NCBI GenBank assembly: GCA_022793655.1
Contig: JAAWDG010000013.1
Span: 62,001 to 126,000, forward strand
Direction: 5' to 3'
DNA length: 64,000 bases
From: Clostridiales bacterium
GTDB taxonomy: Bacteria > Bacillota > Clostridia > Oscillospirales > CAG-272
Part shown: piece after piece, positions 49,444-57,743 of the stretch
Numbering within the stretch: position 1 is the stretch's first letter
Layout: every line of letters begins with the position of its first letter
Notes under the pieces: model-generated
Database searches by the model: none
The model's input: only the letters and a program-made list of their open reading frames with translations
Told to the model about the DNA's origin: nothing
Position numbers and translations under genes: made by a program

Positions 49444-52400
49444 AAAAGCGATTGTGCGCACTATTCACAGCGGTAATTTTACTATTACCTGCACCGTCTG
49501 TTATAGCGGCCGAAGAATCATTGCAGGATGCAGGGCTTGACTACACAGAATCTACCCAAATGCTGAAAAATCCGCATATGGGTTATCCTGACGTTTCTTG
49601 GATTACCATGAAAGAAACAGGCAATAAGGTAGAAAACAAGTCTGGCTTCGTTTGGTATTATGTGAATTTGAAAGCGTTTTCCGGCGGCAACGACCTCTAT
49701 TACCGTAAATATGGTTATGACAAGACGCCGCCCTGCGGCGGGGAAGATAAACCTATCTCAGAGGACGCGCTGAACGCATTCTCCAAAACCCTGTCTAATT
49801 TACGGCAAAACGGTGGTTCGGGTCTGATTCGTTTTGTGTATGATTGGGACGGCGTTGTTGGCTGTGAACCGGCCGATTTTGAGATGATTCTAACGCATAT
49901 TAGGCAGCTTTGCGAGGTGGTCAGCGAATACAGCGATATTATACTCGGATTAGAGTGTGGTATCATTGGCCCGTGGGGCGAGATGCATTCTTCGGATTAT
50001 ACCGAAAAAGAATATGCGAATGCCATTATTGACGCCTATCTGAACAATACGCCGTCTTCTATGATTTTAATGGTGAGAAGTCCTGCCAATATAGCGAACT
50101 ATCTAAATACAGATCGAGAGTCTTTGGCCACATTGGTCACTGAAGAGGGCAGTCTCGAATATCGCCTCAGTTATTTTAATGACGGTTATATGAATACGCC
50201 GAATGATTATGGCACATGGGGCAATCGGGAACTTGATTTAAAATTTTTAGAGAGACAAAGTGAGCACGCAACCTATGGCGGCGAGTATGGGAGCGATTAT
50301 TCGCCCGATCGTCTGCCAAACAGCGCTTGCGTGCCGGAAAATGCAATTCCGGAGATGTACCGAACGCATGTCAATTTTATAAGAGGCAATGTGTATAAGA
50401 TTGGACAGGGGAATCAGGTGTGGGGCTATGATCAATTCACCTATTCAGAGGAGTATGAAAAGGACTGGTTCCCAGATAACTCTGCATTTTATGGTTCTGA
50501 CTGCTATACTTTTATTACCGCACATTTAGGATATCGTCTTGTGCTGCGGGAAAGCAAGTTAAGTAAAACCGTAGCTGCCGGTGAAACGTTGCGACTATCC
50601 GGCGCAATTGAGAATACGGGGTTTGCCAATGTGCTTCATCACCCTGACGCACGCATTTTGCTGGAGAGGGACGGCATTTTATATTCCTGCGGGGTGGCGT
50701 TGAATGCATTTGACATTAAGAGCTGCACAACTTATCGGTATGATTTCACACTTTCACTGCCCTCTTCTATGCCGACAGGAAATTATAATGTATATCTGCA
50801 GTTGGCGGGTAGCAAAGGTAATTTTTATGCTGTTTCGAAAGCGGGTATTCAGTTTGCTAACAATGGTGGTATCTTTAATGAAGATTTAGGGGCGAATCGT
50901 TTAGGCACGATTACAGTGACAGCGGCCGCCAAAGCGGGGTCCGCAGCAAGCGATGTGTTCAGCCAGATTGGCAGCGATGTTGCTGTCGGCGGTGATGTGA
51001 CAGCAGGCGCACCTTATTTATTAGGATATGGCTTCGTCAGTCACGATATGATGACGCTTACCTACAACCAAGGCGATGCAATTCATTTGCAGGCTTTGCA
51101 TCTGCTGCCGGCTGATGCTGAGCCGGTTTATCAGTGGTTTAAAGATGGAATATTTTATTCGACGAGCGAATCTATTTTCATTGAATCAGCTGAAGCCGCC
51201 GACGCAGGCCGATATCAGTTAAAGGTACGAAGCGGCGATCTCTATGTAACCGCCTCGCTCCAAATTAACATAACTGACCATGTTTTTGGTGAATACAGCA
51301 TCCAAACGCCGGCTTCTTGCCATACCATTGGTTTGGCCGTACGGAAATGTAAAGACTGCGGGCAGGAAGAACGCAAGATACTGCCGACATTGTCTCATCA
51401 ACCGCAAGAACCAGAAACAGTTTCATCCAGTTGTACCAAGCGTGGCTATGTTGGTGTCTCTTGCCGTTTGTGTCACACGCTTTTATCGAAAACGCTTCTT
51501 CCACTGACCGAGCATGAACTTCAGGTTAAGTCGAAGAAGGAGCCTACGTGTGTAAACGACGGTATTACTTATTGGGCTTGTCAGCATTGTTCCTATGAGG
51601 AGTCGGAACTAATCAAATCGCCGGGTCATCTCTATCAGTATACCCTGTCAGGGAATACGCTCACCGGCGTTTGTACAGTGTGTATGGAACCTATGGGGTC
51701 AAAAAACTATACGGGTCTTCCCAAAAATGGATATGTAGAAAAAGAGCACTTTGATGGATTTACCGGCCCGGTTAAACTGACCGCTGATCCGCTTGTTTTG
51801 GTCGGAGAGAATGGGTATGTTCAGTCTTATCAGACGAAAAAAGATACGCCCGCTATTACGTTTATATTTGAAATTAAGGGAGCCAAGAAACCTCTTACCC
51901 TTGGCCATTTCAGAACATTGACCCGGGCGTCTGACGTGGTGGAATCATGCGATAGCAACAACGCTGGAAATTATTATGGCAGCTGTTTGTATCCGATTAC
52001 AGAAGATGGTTTATATGCATTTTCCATTAGCAAAATTGTCATGAACCAAACGGGCAATCTTGGCTTTGGCGGCGTTTCTTGGGCAGCTTTCTTTGATCCA
52101 GACGCAACAAAGGGCGAACAGCCGCTCAATCCGAATGAGGATGTTAGCTTTGAACTGTTAGGCATTTATGATGGTACGCTGGATTACGATGTGGTTTTTG
52201 TGGATGCAGAAGGGCAGGTTTTAGAGCGGCACGAGGGCTCGTATAACCAAGGCATTCGCTGGACTAATTTATTAAGCGGTGTAAAACGTGTTGGTTCTTT
52301 ATATCAAGGTCCGACGCCAACGAAACGGCCCGACGCACAAAATGTTTATACGTTTGCGGGCTGGGTGGACGCACAGGGACAGTCGCTTGATATGGCGATT

Positions 52401-53264
52401 GCCGATGTGATTGCGTATCCTTCTTTTACCGTTCTGCCGAATCCTTGTCAACATACCGCAACCCATACCGAAACCATTCCAGCTACCTGCACAGCCGAAG
52501 GGGCGATTATTGAAATTTGTGATGAATGCGGCTGCCATTTTGAAGACAACAAACAAGTTCTTCCACGCGAAGATCATGTAGATGGTGTGGTAAAAACGAT
52601 TAAGACGGCAACTTTCCAGGCAGCCGGTCAAGAGGAAGTATATTGCAAAACGTGTTTGACCCTGATTCGCACAAGGGAGACGGCCAAGGTACAGAATCCT
52701 TTCAAGGATGTGAATACCTCCGGATGGTACTCTGATGCTGTCTGCTATGCATTCACCAATAAGTTGTTTGCCGGAACAGACAAGGATGCTTTTTCACCCG
52801 ATATGTCGATGACAAGAGGGATGTTTGTTGCGGTGTTGGGCAGACTTTACGGCATATCGCCGGAGGAGCAGCCGGAAACAACGTTTACCGACTTAAAGCA
52901 AGGCGAGTATTATTGTAGTTATGTGGCTTGGGCGAGTCAATATGGCATTGTGTACGGCAAATCCGCTTCTTCTTTTGCACCGGATGATCCGATAACAAGA
53001 GAAGAAATGTGTGTGATTATTGCGCGGTTCTGTGATTATGCCGGTATAACCATGAAAGCCGTGCGGCCCGATGTGGTTTTTGCGGATGCGACAAAGTTTT
53101 CCTCATGGGCTATTGATAAGATCAATGCTTGCCAGCGCGCGGGTCTTATATCCGGCGTTGGAAAAGACAGCCAAGGGCGCCCTGTATTTGACGCAAAAAG
53201 CGGGGCGACCAGAGCAGAGGTGGCGACCATTATCCGAAATGTAGCGCTTACCTTTTATTCATAA
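49440..53264 (+). CDS. Giant SLH surface protein with DUF4874/DUF4832 domains
   Basis: 1274 residues. Signal peptide 1-24 (ends VIAAEE). DUF4874-like region (about 30-250, with 'NPHMGYPDVSW', 'LIRFVYDWDG' and 'GIIGPWGEMHSSDY'), DUF4832-like region (about 260-500). Ig-like domain (about 529-610, 'YQWFKDGIFYSTSES'). Cys-rich C-x2-C repeats (620-727 and about 1002-1040, each ending in a GH or DH step). Three SLH domains (1085-1274, 'FKDVNTSGWYSDAVCYA' first) for cell wall attachment. Probably acts on or binds polysaccharide. It is coupled to dxs by ATGA, an odd partner. Paralogue of 4666-6114. Confidence 0.88.
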   Translation: MKKRLCALFTAVILLLPAPSVIAAEESLQDAGLDYTESTQMLKNPHMGYPDVSWITMKETGNKVENKSGFVWYYVNLKAFSGGNDLYYRKYGYDKTPPCGGEDKPISEDALNAFSKTLSNLRQNGGSGLIRFVYDWDGVVGCEPADFEMILTHIRQLCEVVSEYSDIILGLECGIIGPWGEMHSSDYTEKEYANAIIDAYLNNTPSSMILMVRSPANIANYLNTDRESLATLVTEEGSLEYRLSYFNDGYMNTPNDYGTWGNRELDLKFLERQSEHATYGGEYGSDYSPDRLPNSACVPENAIPEMYRTHVNFIRGNVYKIGQGNQVWGYDQFTYSEEYEKDWFPDNSAFYGSDCYTFITAHLGYRLVLRESKLSKTVAAGETLRLSGAIENTGFANVLHHPDARILLERDGILYSCGVALNAFDIKSCTTYRYDFTLSLPSSMPTGNYNVYLQLAGSKGNFYAVSKAGIQFANNGGIFNEDLGANRLGTITVTAAAKAGSAASDVFSQIGSDVAVGGDVTAGAPYLLGYGFVSHDMMTLTYNQGDAIHLQALHLLPADAEPVYQWFKDGIFYSTSESIFIESAEAADAGRYQLKVRSGDLYVTASLQINITDHVFGEYSIQTPASCHTIGLAVRKCKDCGQEERKILPTLSHQPQEPETVSSSCTKRGYVGVSCRLCHTLLSKTLLPLTEHELQVKSKKEPTCVNDGITYWACQHCSYEESELIKSPGHLYQYTLSGNTLTGVCTVCMEPMGSKNYTGLPKNGYVEKEHFDGFTGPVKLTADPLVLVGENGYVQSYQTKKDTPAITFIFEIKGAKKPLTLGHFRTLTRASDVVESCDSNNAGNYYGSCLYPITEDGLYAFSISKIVMNQTGNLGFGGVSWAAFFDPDATKGEQPLNPNEDVSFELLGIYDGTLDYDVVFVDAEGQVLERHEGSYNQGIRWTNLLSGVKRVGSLYQGPTPTKRPDAQNVYTFAGWVDAQGQSLDMAIADVIAYPSFTVLPNPCQHTATHTETIPATCTAEGAIIEICDECGCHFEDNKQVLPREDHVDGVVKTIKTATFQAAGQEEVYCKTCLTLIRTRETAKVQNPFKDVNTSGWYSDAVCYAFTNKLFAGTDKDAFSPDMSMTRGMFVAVLGRLYGISPEEQPETTFTDLKQGEYYCSYVAWASQYGIVYGKSASSFAPDDPITREEMCVIIARFCDYAGITMKAVRPDVVFADATKFSSWAIDKINACQRAGLISGVGKDSQGRPVFDAKSGATRAEVATIIRNVALTFYS

Positions 53265-53275
53265 TTATAATCATC

Positions 53276-53310
53276 AAAAAAGCGTATTGCCATTTTGCAA
53301 TACGCTTTTT
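53276..53310 (+). terminator. Terminator of the dxs/SLH operon
   Basis: AGCGTATTGC with GCAATACGCT around a 6-nt loop, A and T runs on both sides. It may serve the convergent HAD gene too. Confidence 0.9.
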
Positions 53311-53344
53311 GTATATCAATAAAAGTTTAAACGGGGTATGAAAC

Positions 53345-53989
53345 TTAGATTAGTTCAATAAGCTCTGCAGGTGTGTCTGCAATCGTAGATGCTGCGTGGT
53401 TCTCAAGATAAGTTCTGTCTTTAAAGCCCCAAGAAACAGCAATGCCGTCTACCCCTGCGTTTTTCGCAGCCTGTACATCTGCCTTGGTATTACCAACAAA
53501 TACAATATGATTCAGCAAAACGCCCATTTCTTTGGCGGCACCAAAGATAAGGTCGGGCGCCGGCAATGCTTTCACATCTTCTTTTTCGCCGATAACGATT
53601 GCAGCGCGGTCTCCAAAGAATTGTTTGCATAACTCTTTAGCGGTCTCTTCCGGCTTGTTGGAAATAATAGCAATCTTAACGTCTTCTTTGCAAAGTGCGT
53701 CTAACATCTCGATAATGCCGTCGTATGGTTTGTTGTTGCCGGTATTGGATTCGGCATAGGCTTTATAGCAGGGCTCGATTAAGTCGTATGATTCTTCCCA
53801 TGTGGTGCCCTTTGGTACAGCGGCTCTGATCAGCTCGCCCATGTTATTGCCTACGCATTTTTTAATCTCTTCGGGGGTCTTTTCCGGATAACCTTTGTCT
53901 TTGAGGGTTTTGTTGACTACGGCGGTGAGATCCTCTAAGGTGTCAAGGAGGGTTCCCTCTAAATTGAAAATAACTGCTGCATGTTTCAT
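53345..53989 (-). CDS. HAD-fold protein with replaced catalytic residues
   Basis: 214 residues from the ATG at 53989 (AAAGG 7 bases upstream; the longer frame to 54082 lacks homology). The fold of a phosphoglycolate-phosphatase-like HAD protein is clear, but the catalytic set is altered. Motif I is 'FNLEGTLLDT' instead of FDxDGT (nucleophile Asp to N9, second Asp to E11). Motif III has L142 where Lys precedes Pro. Motif IV is 'VGNTKAD' instead of VGDTxxD (N167). Motif II Ser (S110 in 'IISNKP') and D171 remain. It is thus probably not a phosphatase and may bind a ligand or protein. No operon partners. Confidence 0.85.
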   Translation of the reverse strand: MKHAAVIFNLEGTLLDTLEDLTAVVNKTLKDKGYPEKTPEEIKKCVGNNMGELIRAAVPKGTTWEESYDLIEPCYKAYAESNTGNNKPYDGIIEMLDALCKEDVKIAIISNKPEETAKELCKQFFGDRAAIVIGEKEDVKALPAPDLIFGAAKEMGVLLNHIVFVGNTKADVQAAKNAGVDGIAVSWGFKDRTYLENHAASTIADTPAELIELI

Positions 53990-54252
53990 GCGACTACCTT
54001 TCTCTTGTCGTATTATAAATAGAAATCGACAGAGAGCCTTTCTTATTTGTTCATATGTATTTTGCAGCCATAACCCTTGCATTTGAGCAAGGCATGCTTC
54101 ATGTCTCGTTTATTTTAGCACAAAACTTGGCGGAGCACAATATTTTTTTCTATTTTTTAGAATAAAAGATAGGAGTTTTTTCTTTGCGGTGTCTTCTGCA
54201 AAAAAATATTTTCGTATCAATCAAAAGATATGTTTTTACATAAAGGTTTTTA

Positions 54253-54349
54253 TTTACAAAAGCCAGAAATTGTGATAAAATATCTTATTCATTTGTATAT
54301 ATAAATAGTAGTGTTTACTTTAGGGCTTTGGTGCCGAATGTAAAGTAAA
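54253..54349 (+). promoter_or_regulatory. nrdR promoter and leader hairpin
   Basis: TTTACA (54253-54258), 17-bp spacer, TAAAAT (54276-54281). In the leader, TTTACTTTA (54314-54322) pairs with TAAAGTAAA (54341-54349), ending 21 bp before the nrdR start. The rest of the 53990-54370 gap shows only a small CCTTGC/GCAAGG hairpin near 54075 and no gene. Confidence 0.6.
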
Positions 54350-54370
54350 AAAGAAAGGAAACGGAGCGAT

Positions 54371-54823
54371 ATGAAATGTCCCGCATGCGGATTTGCTGAT
54401 AGCCGGGTGATTGATTCAAGACCGACCGAAGAGGGATCCATCCGGAGAAGAAGAGAATGTTTAAGCTGCAAAAGGCGGTTTACTACCTATGAGATTTTCG
54501 ATGCGGTGCCGGTTATGGTTACAAAAAAGGACGGCAGTTCTGAACTTTTTGATAAAAACAAAATTTATGCCGGCGTGGTAAAAAGCTGTTATAAACGGCC
54601 GATCACAAAAGAGCAGATCGACGCGCTTGTGGCCGATGTGGAGCAGGAAATACGAAATCGTTTGACCGACGGCGTGACTACCAGTGAAATTGGCGTTATG
54701 GTCATGAACCGGCTGCGCGATTTAGATGAAGTTTCTTATGTCCGTTTTGCCTCTGTGTATCGTGAATTTAAAGACGCGGATACCTTTATGGAAGAATTGC
54801 AGCGGTTAAAGGATAAAGCGTAA
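54371..54823 (+). CDS. nrdR: Transcriptional repressor NrdR
   Basis: 150 residues, usual length. A zinc ribbon at the N-terminus (CPACG, then CLSCKRRFTTYE) is followed by an ATP-cone domain ('MVTKKDGSSELFDKNKIYAGVVKSCYKRP'). It senses ATP/dATP and represses ribonucleotide reductase genes. No NrdR boxes or reductase genes are here. AAAGGAAACGGAG precedes the ATG. It is followed after 18 bp by feoA. Confidence 0.96.
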   Translation: MKCPACGFADSRVIDSRPTEEGSIRRRRECLSCKRRFTTYEIFDAVPVMVTKKDGSSELFDKNKIYAGVVKSCYKRPITKEQIDALVADVEQEIRNRLTDGVTTSEIGVMVMNRLRDLDEVSYVRFASVYREFKDADTFMEELQRLKDKA

Positions 54824-54841
54824 AACGTAGGTAGATTTACA

Positions 54842-55066
54842 ATGACATTGAATGAATTGAAAGTGGGACAAAGCGCCAAAATTCTTTCGGTTGGTGCAAA
54901 GGGGGCTTTGCGGCTGCGGCTGCTTGATATGGGGTTGATTCCAAAGACAATTGTTACGGTGAGAAGAATTGCCCCTATGGGCGATCCTATTGAAATTGAT
55001 TTGCGCGGCTATGAGCTTTCGCTTCGAATCAGTGACGCAAAAAATATTATCGTTGAGGCGGTTTAA
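54842..55066 (+). CDS. feoA: Ferrous iron transport protein FeoA
   Basis: 74 residues, one SH3-like FeoA domain: 'LNELKVGQSAKILSVGAKGALRLRLLDMGLIPKTIVTVRR' and 'IEIDLRGYELSLRISDAKNIIVE'. It helps FeoB take up Fe(II). The stop shares a base with the feoB start (TAATG), so the two are coupled. No Fur box was found before it, and the gene seems to be read from the nrdR promoter. Confidence 0.93.
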   Translation: MTLNELKVGQSAKILSVGAKGALRLRLLDMGLIPKTIVTVRRIAPMGDPIEIDLRGYELSLRISDAKNIIVEAV

Positions 55067-57066
55067 TGGTTATTGCATTGATTGGAAATCAAAATTGCGG
55101 TAAGACAACCCTGTTTAATCGTCTTACCGGCGCAAGACAGCATGTGGGTAATTTTCCTGGTGTTACAGTAGATGCCAAAACAGGGCAGATGAAAGCATTT
55201 CCCGAGTGCTGTGTGGTGGATTTGCCCGGTATTTATTCACTGCGCCCCTATTCGGGTGAGGAACTCCTCACCCGTCATTTTTTGCTGCAGGAAAAGCCAG
55301 ACGGTATTATCAATATTGCTGATGCAACGAATATAGAAAGAAATCTTTATTTAACGTTGCAGGTGTTGGAGATGGGTATTCCCACCGTGCTGGCACTGAA
55401 TATGATGGACGAGGTGACAGGCAATGGCGGCAAAATCGATGTAAAAGGAATGGCCGATATGTTAGGGGTTCCAGTCGTGCCTATTTCGGCCGCTAAAAAT
55501 GAGGGTATAGCGCTTTTAGCACAAACAATGGTTGAAACGGCGGGCCAAAAACAGGCGCCTCATGCGATTTCGTACGATGCAGAGCCGATTAAGCGGTGCA
55601 AGAGAGAAATTATGTCCTTTATTCAGCCGGTGCTAAAAGAGCAGGCCACGCCCCTATCTTTTTGTGTGACCAAGCTTATTGAACAGGATCAAGAAATTGT
55701 TGATTCGCTGCATCTTAGCGCAAAAGAGCTTGAGCAGGTGGAATCCACAGTGGCCCGTATGGAGCGTCAATGCGGTTTAGACCGCAACGCCGCACTGGCC
55801 GAAAACCGATATGCATTTATTGAGCGTGTTTGTGCCAAAAACGTCCAAAAAGCGAAACAAAGTAAGGAGAAACAGCGAAGCATACGGATTGATCGTATCC
55901 TGATGAACCGTGTGCTGGCTCTGCCTCTTTTCTTTCTCATTATACTGACGGTGTTTTGGCTTACCTTTTCGGTCATCGGGCCGATTGGACAGGCGGCAAT
56001 GGAAAAAGGCATTGCGTTTTTAAGCGCAGCCATCGACCAGGCTTTGACGGCCGCGCATGTGCATCCAATTTTGCAGTCGTTGTGCATGGAGGGTATTTTT
56101 TCAGGGGTGGGCAGTGTGCTGTCTTTCTTGCCGATTATCCTGATTTTATTTTTCTTTCTTTCTCTGCTCGAGGACAGCGGTTATATGACCCGCATCGCTT
56201 TTGTAATGGATAAACCCATGCGGAAAATCGGTCTTTCCGGTAAGAGCATTGTCCCTTTGCTGATTGGCTTTGGCTGTACGGTGCCGGCGGTTATGTCTAC
56301 GCGGACATTGCCAAGCGAGAGAGACCGCAAAATGACGATACTGCTGATTCCTTATATGAGCTGTTCGGCTAAGATACCGATATACGCTATGTTTTCGGCG
56401 GCTTTTTTTGCGGGCGGCAAAGCGTTTATCTTGTTTGAAATTTATTTGATTGGCATTTTAATTAGTTTGGTGGCGGCCACGGTATTGAGGCGCACTTTGT
56501 ATAAAGGAGAAGCGGCTGAGTTTGTGATGGAATTGCCGAATTATCGCATTCCTTCCATGAAAAGCGTGCTGATTCTTATGTGGGAAAAAGCCAAAGATTT
56601 TATCATGAAAGCGTTTACAGTCATTTTTATGGCCTCGATTGTCATATGGTTTTTGCAAAGCTTTGATGTGCATATGCAGCTGGTCGCGCAAACCGGGGAT
56701 AGTATGCTGGCCGGCGTAGGTAAGTTTTTATCCCCGCTTTTCCGGCCGCTTGGCTTTGATCGCTGGGAACTCGCTACCGCTTTAGTGACGGGCCTTACGG
56801 CAAAGGAAACGGTTATTTCCACACTGAGCGTTTTGACAGGCGATGCGAGCCTGACCATTTTGTTTGCTGACAAAATTGCTGCTTTCTCATTTCTTTTATT
56901 TACACTTTTGTATACTCCGTGCGCTGCTTCGTTTGCGGCGATTCGCAGAGAGTTTCGTTCATTTTCAAAGGCGATTCTGATTGCGCTTTCTCAGTGCCTT
57001 GTTGCCTATACGGTGGCTTTTGTGTTTTATCATTTTGCTTCTTTGGTGATGATGTTTTTAGCTTAA
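55066..57066 (+). CDS. feoB: Ferrous iron transporter FeoB
   Basis: 666 residues. N-terminal G domain: G1 'GNQNCGKTT' (7-15), switch region 'GNFPGVTVDAKTG', G3 'VVDLPGIYSL', G4 'NMMD'. A helical spacer (170-270) follows, then Gate domains with 'GCTVPAVMSTRTL' and 'SCSAKIPIYAMFSAAFF' and a second 'LTAKETVISTLSVL' unit, 8-10 helices in all. It brings Fe(II) in using GTP. The length is at the short end of the family. There is no FeoC. In this anaerobe the iron would feed the hydrogenases and ferredoxins. Confidence 0.95.
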   Translation: MVIALIGNQNCGKTTLFNRLTGARQHVGNFPGVTVDAKTGQMKAFPECCVVDLPGIYSLRPYSGEELLTRHFLLQEKPDGIINIADATNIERNLYLTLQVLEMGIPTVLALNMMDEVTGNGGKIDVKGMADMLGVPVVPISAAKNEGIALLAQTMVETAGQKQAPHAISYDAEPIKRCKREIMSFIQPVLKEQATPLSFCVTKLIEQDQEIVDSLHLSAKELEQVESTVARMERQCGLDRNAALAENRYAFIERVCAKNVQKAKQSKEKQRSIRIDRILMNRVLALPLFFLIILTVFWLTFSVIGPIGQAAMEKGIAFLSAAIDQALTAAHVHPILQSLCMEGIFSGVGSVLSFLPIILILFFFLSLLEDSGYMTRIAFVMDKPMRKIGLSGKSIVPLLIGFGCTVPAVMSTRTLPSERDRKMTILLIPYMSCSAKIPIYAMFSAAFFAGGKAFILFEIYLIGILISLVAATVLRRTLYKGEAAEFVMELPNYRIPSMKSVLILMWEKAKDFIMKAFTVIFMASIVIWFLQSFDVHMQLVAQTGDSMLAGVGKFLSPLFRPLGFDRWELATALVTGLTAKETVISTLSVLTGDASLTILFADKIAAFSFLLFTLLYTPCAASFAAIRREFRSFSKAILIALSQCLVAYTVAFVFYHFASLVMMFLA

Positions 57067-57088
57067 AGAGAGAAGGGGGAGGCAGCAG

Positions 57089-57697
57089 ATGCTTATGCGC
57101 TTTTTTTACAGTATGTTGCCTTATATGGCGGCGGTGCTTCCTATTATTCTTTTATGGCGATGGGCCGTCATGCGTCGGTTATTGGCGCGTGGTATACAGA
57201 CAAATGGGCGGCATGAAACTGGGCTTATCTTGTTTGTGCTGCTACTTGTGGGGCTCGCGTCACAGGCGCTCATTCCTGGGTATGTTGTGGCCGAAAAAGG
57301 AGTTCTATTTTCTTTTTGGACTGGCCCTTTGACAGAACGGCTAAACTTAGTGCCGTTTCATTTTATAAAAGTCATGAAAGATTCACTGCGGCTTGGCGAT
57401 GTGCAGTATGTGCTTACGAATATTGTTGGTAATATTATCATTTTTTCGCCCATTGGCTTCTTTGTACCGCTGCTGTGGCACAGACAAAGCTTAATGCAGG
57501 TAACGGCTATTGGTTTTTTATCTTCCCTTGCGATTGAGGTTATACAGCTTCCGCAAGATCGATGGACTGATATAGATGATATTATTCTCAATACGATCGG
57601 GGCTTTGCTAGGATATGCGTTGTATTTTGTGTTTTGTAAAGCGATGCCTCGCTTTACTGATTCTTTTAAAGTTAACAAAGATGAGACGAGCAAATAA
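57089..57697 (+). CDS. VanZ-like family membrane protein
   Basis: 202 residues with GGGGAGG upstream. Five membrane helices. Family marks 'NLVPFHFIKVMKD', 'LTNIVGNIIIFSPIGFFVPLLW' and 'IEVIQLPQDRWTDIDDIILNTIGALLGY', as in VanZ proteins that give low-level teicoplanin resistance. Most chromosomal members have unknown roles. It is 22 bp after feoB and may share the transcript. Terminator follows at once. Confidence 0.88.
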   Translation: MLMRFFYSMLPYMAAVLPIILLWRWAVMRRLLARGIQTNGRHETGLILFVLLLVGLASQALIPGYVVAEKGVLFSFWTGPLTERLNLVPFHFIKVMKDSLRLGDVQYVLTNIVGNIIIFSPIGFFVPLLWHRQSLMQVTAIGFLSSLAIEVIQLPQDRWTDIDDIILNTIGALLGYALYFVFCKAMPRFTDSFKVNKDETSK

Positions 57698-57728
57698 AAA
57701 AACTGCAAAGATACTTTGCAGTTTTTTT
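57696..57728. terminator. Bidirectional terminator
   Basis: 15-bp stem AAAAAAACTGCAAAG with CTTTGCAGTTTTTTT and a 3-nt loop, between the VanZ gene and the ABC transporter gene. The stem begins in the VanZ stop. Confidence 0.9.
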
Positions 57729-57743
57729 GTTTTTGTCATTCGA

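Noticed and set aside
54289-54471. 60-codon minus-strand frame over the nrdR start
   Set aside because: It covers the nrdR ribosome site and coding start and has no features of its own.
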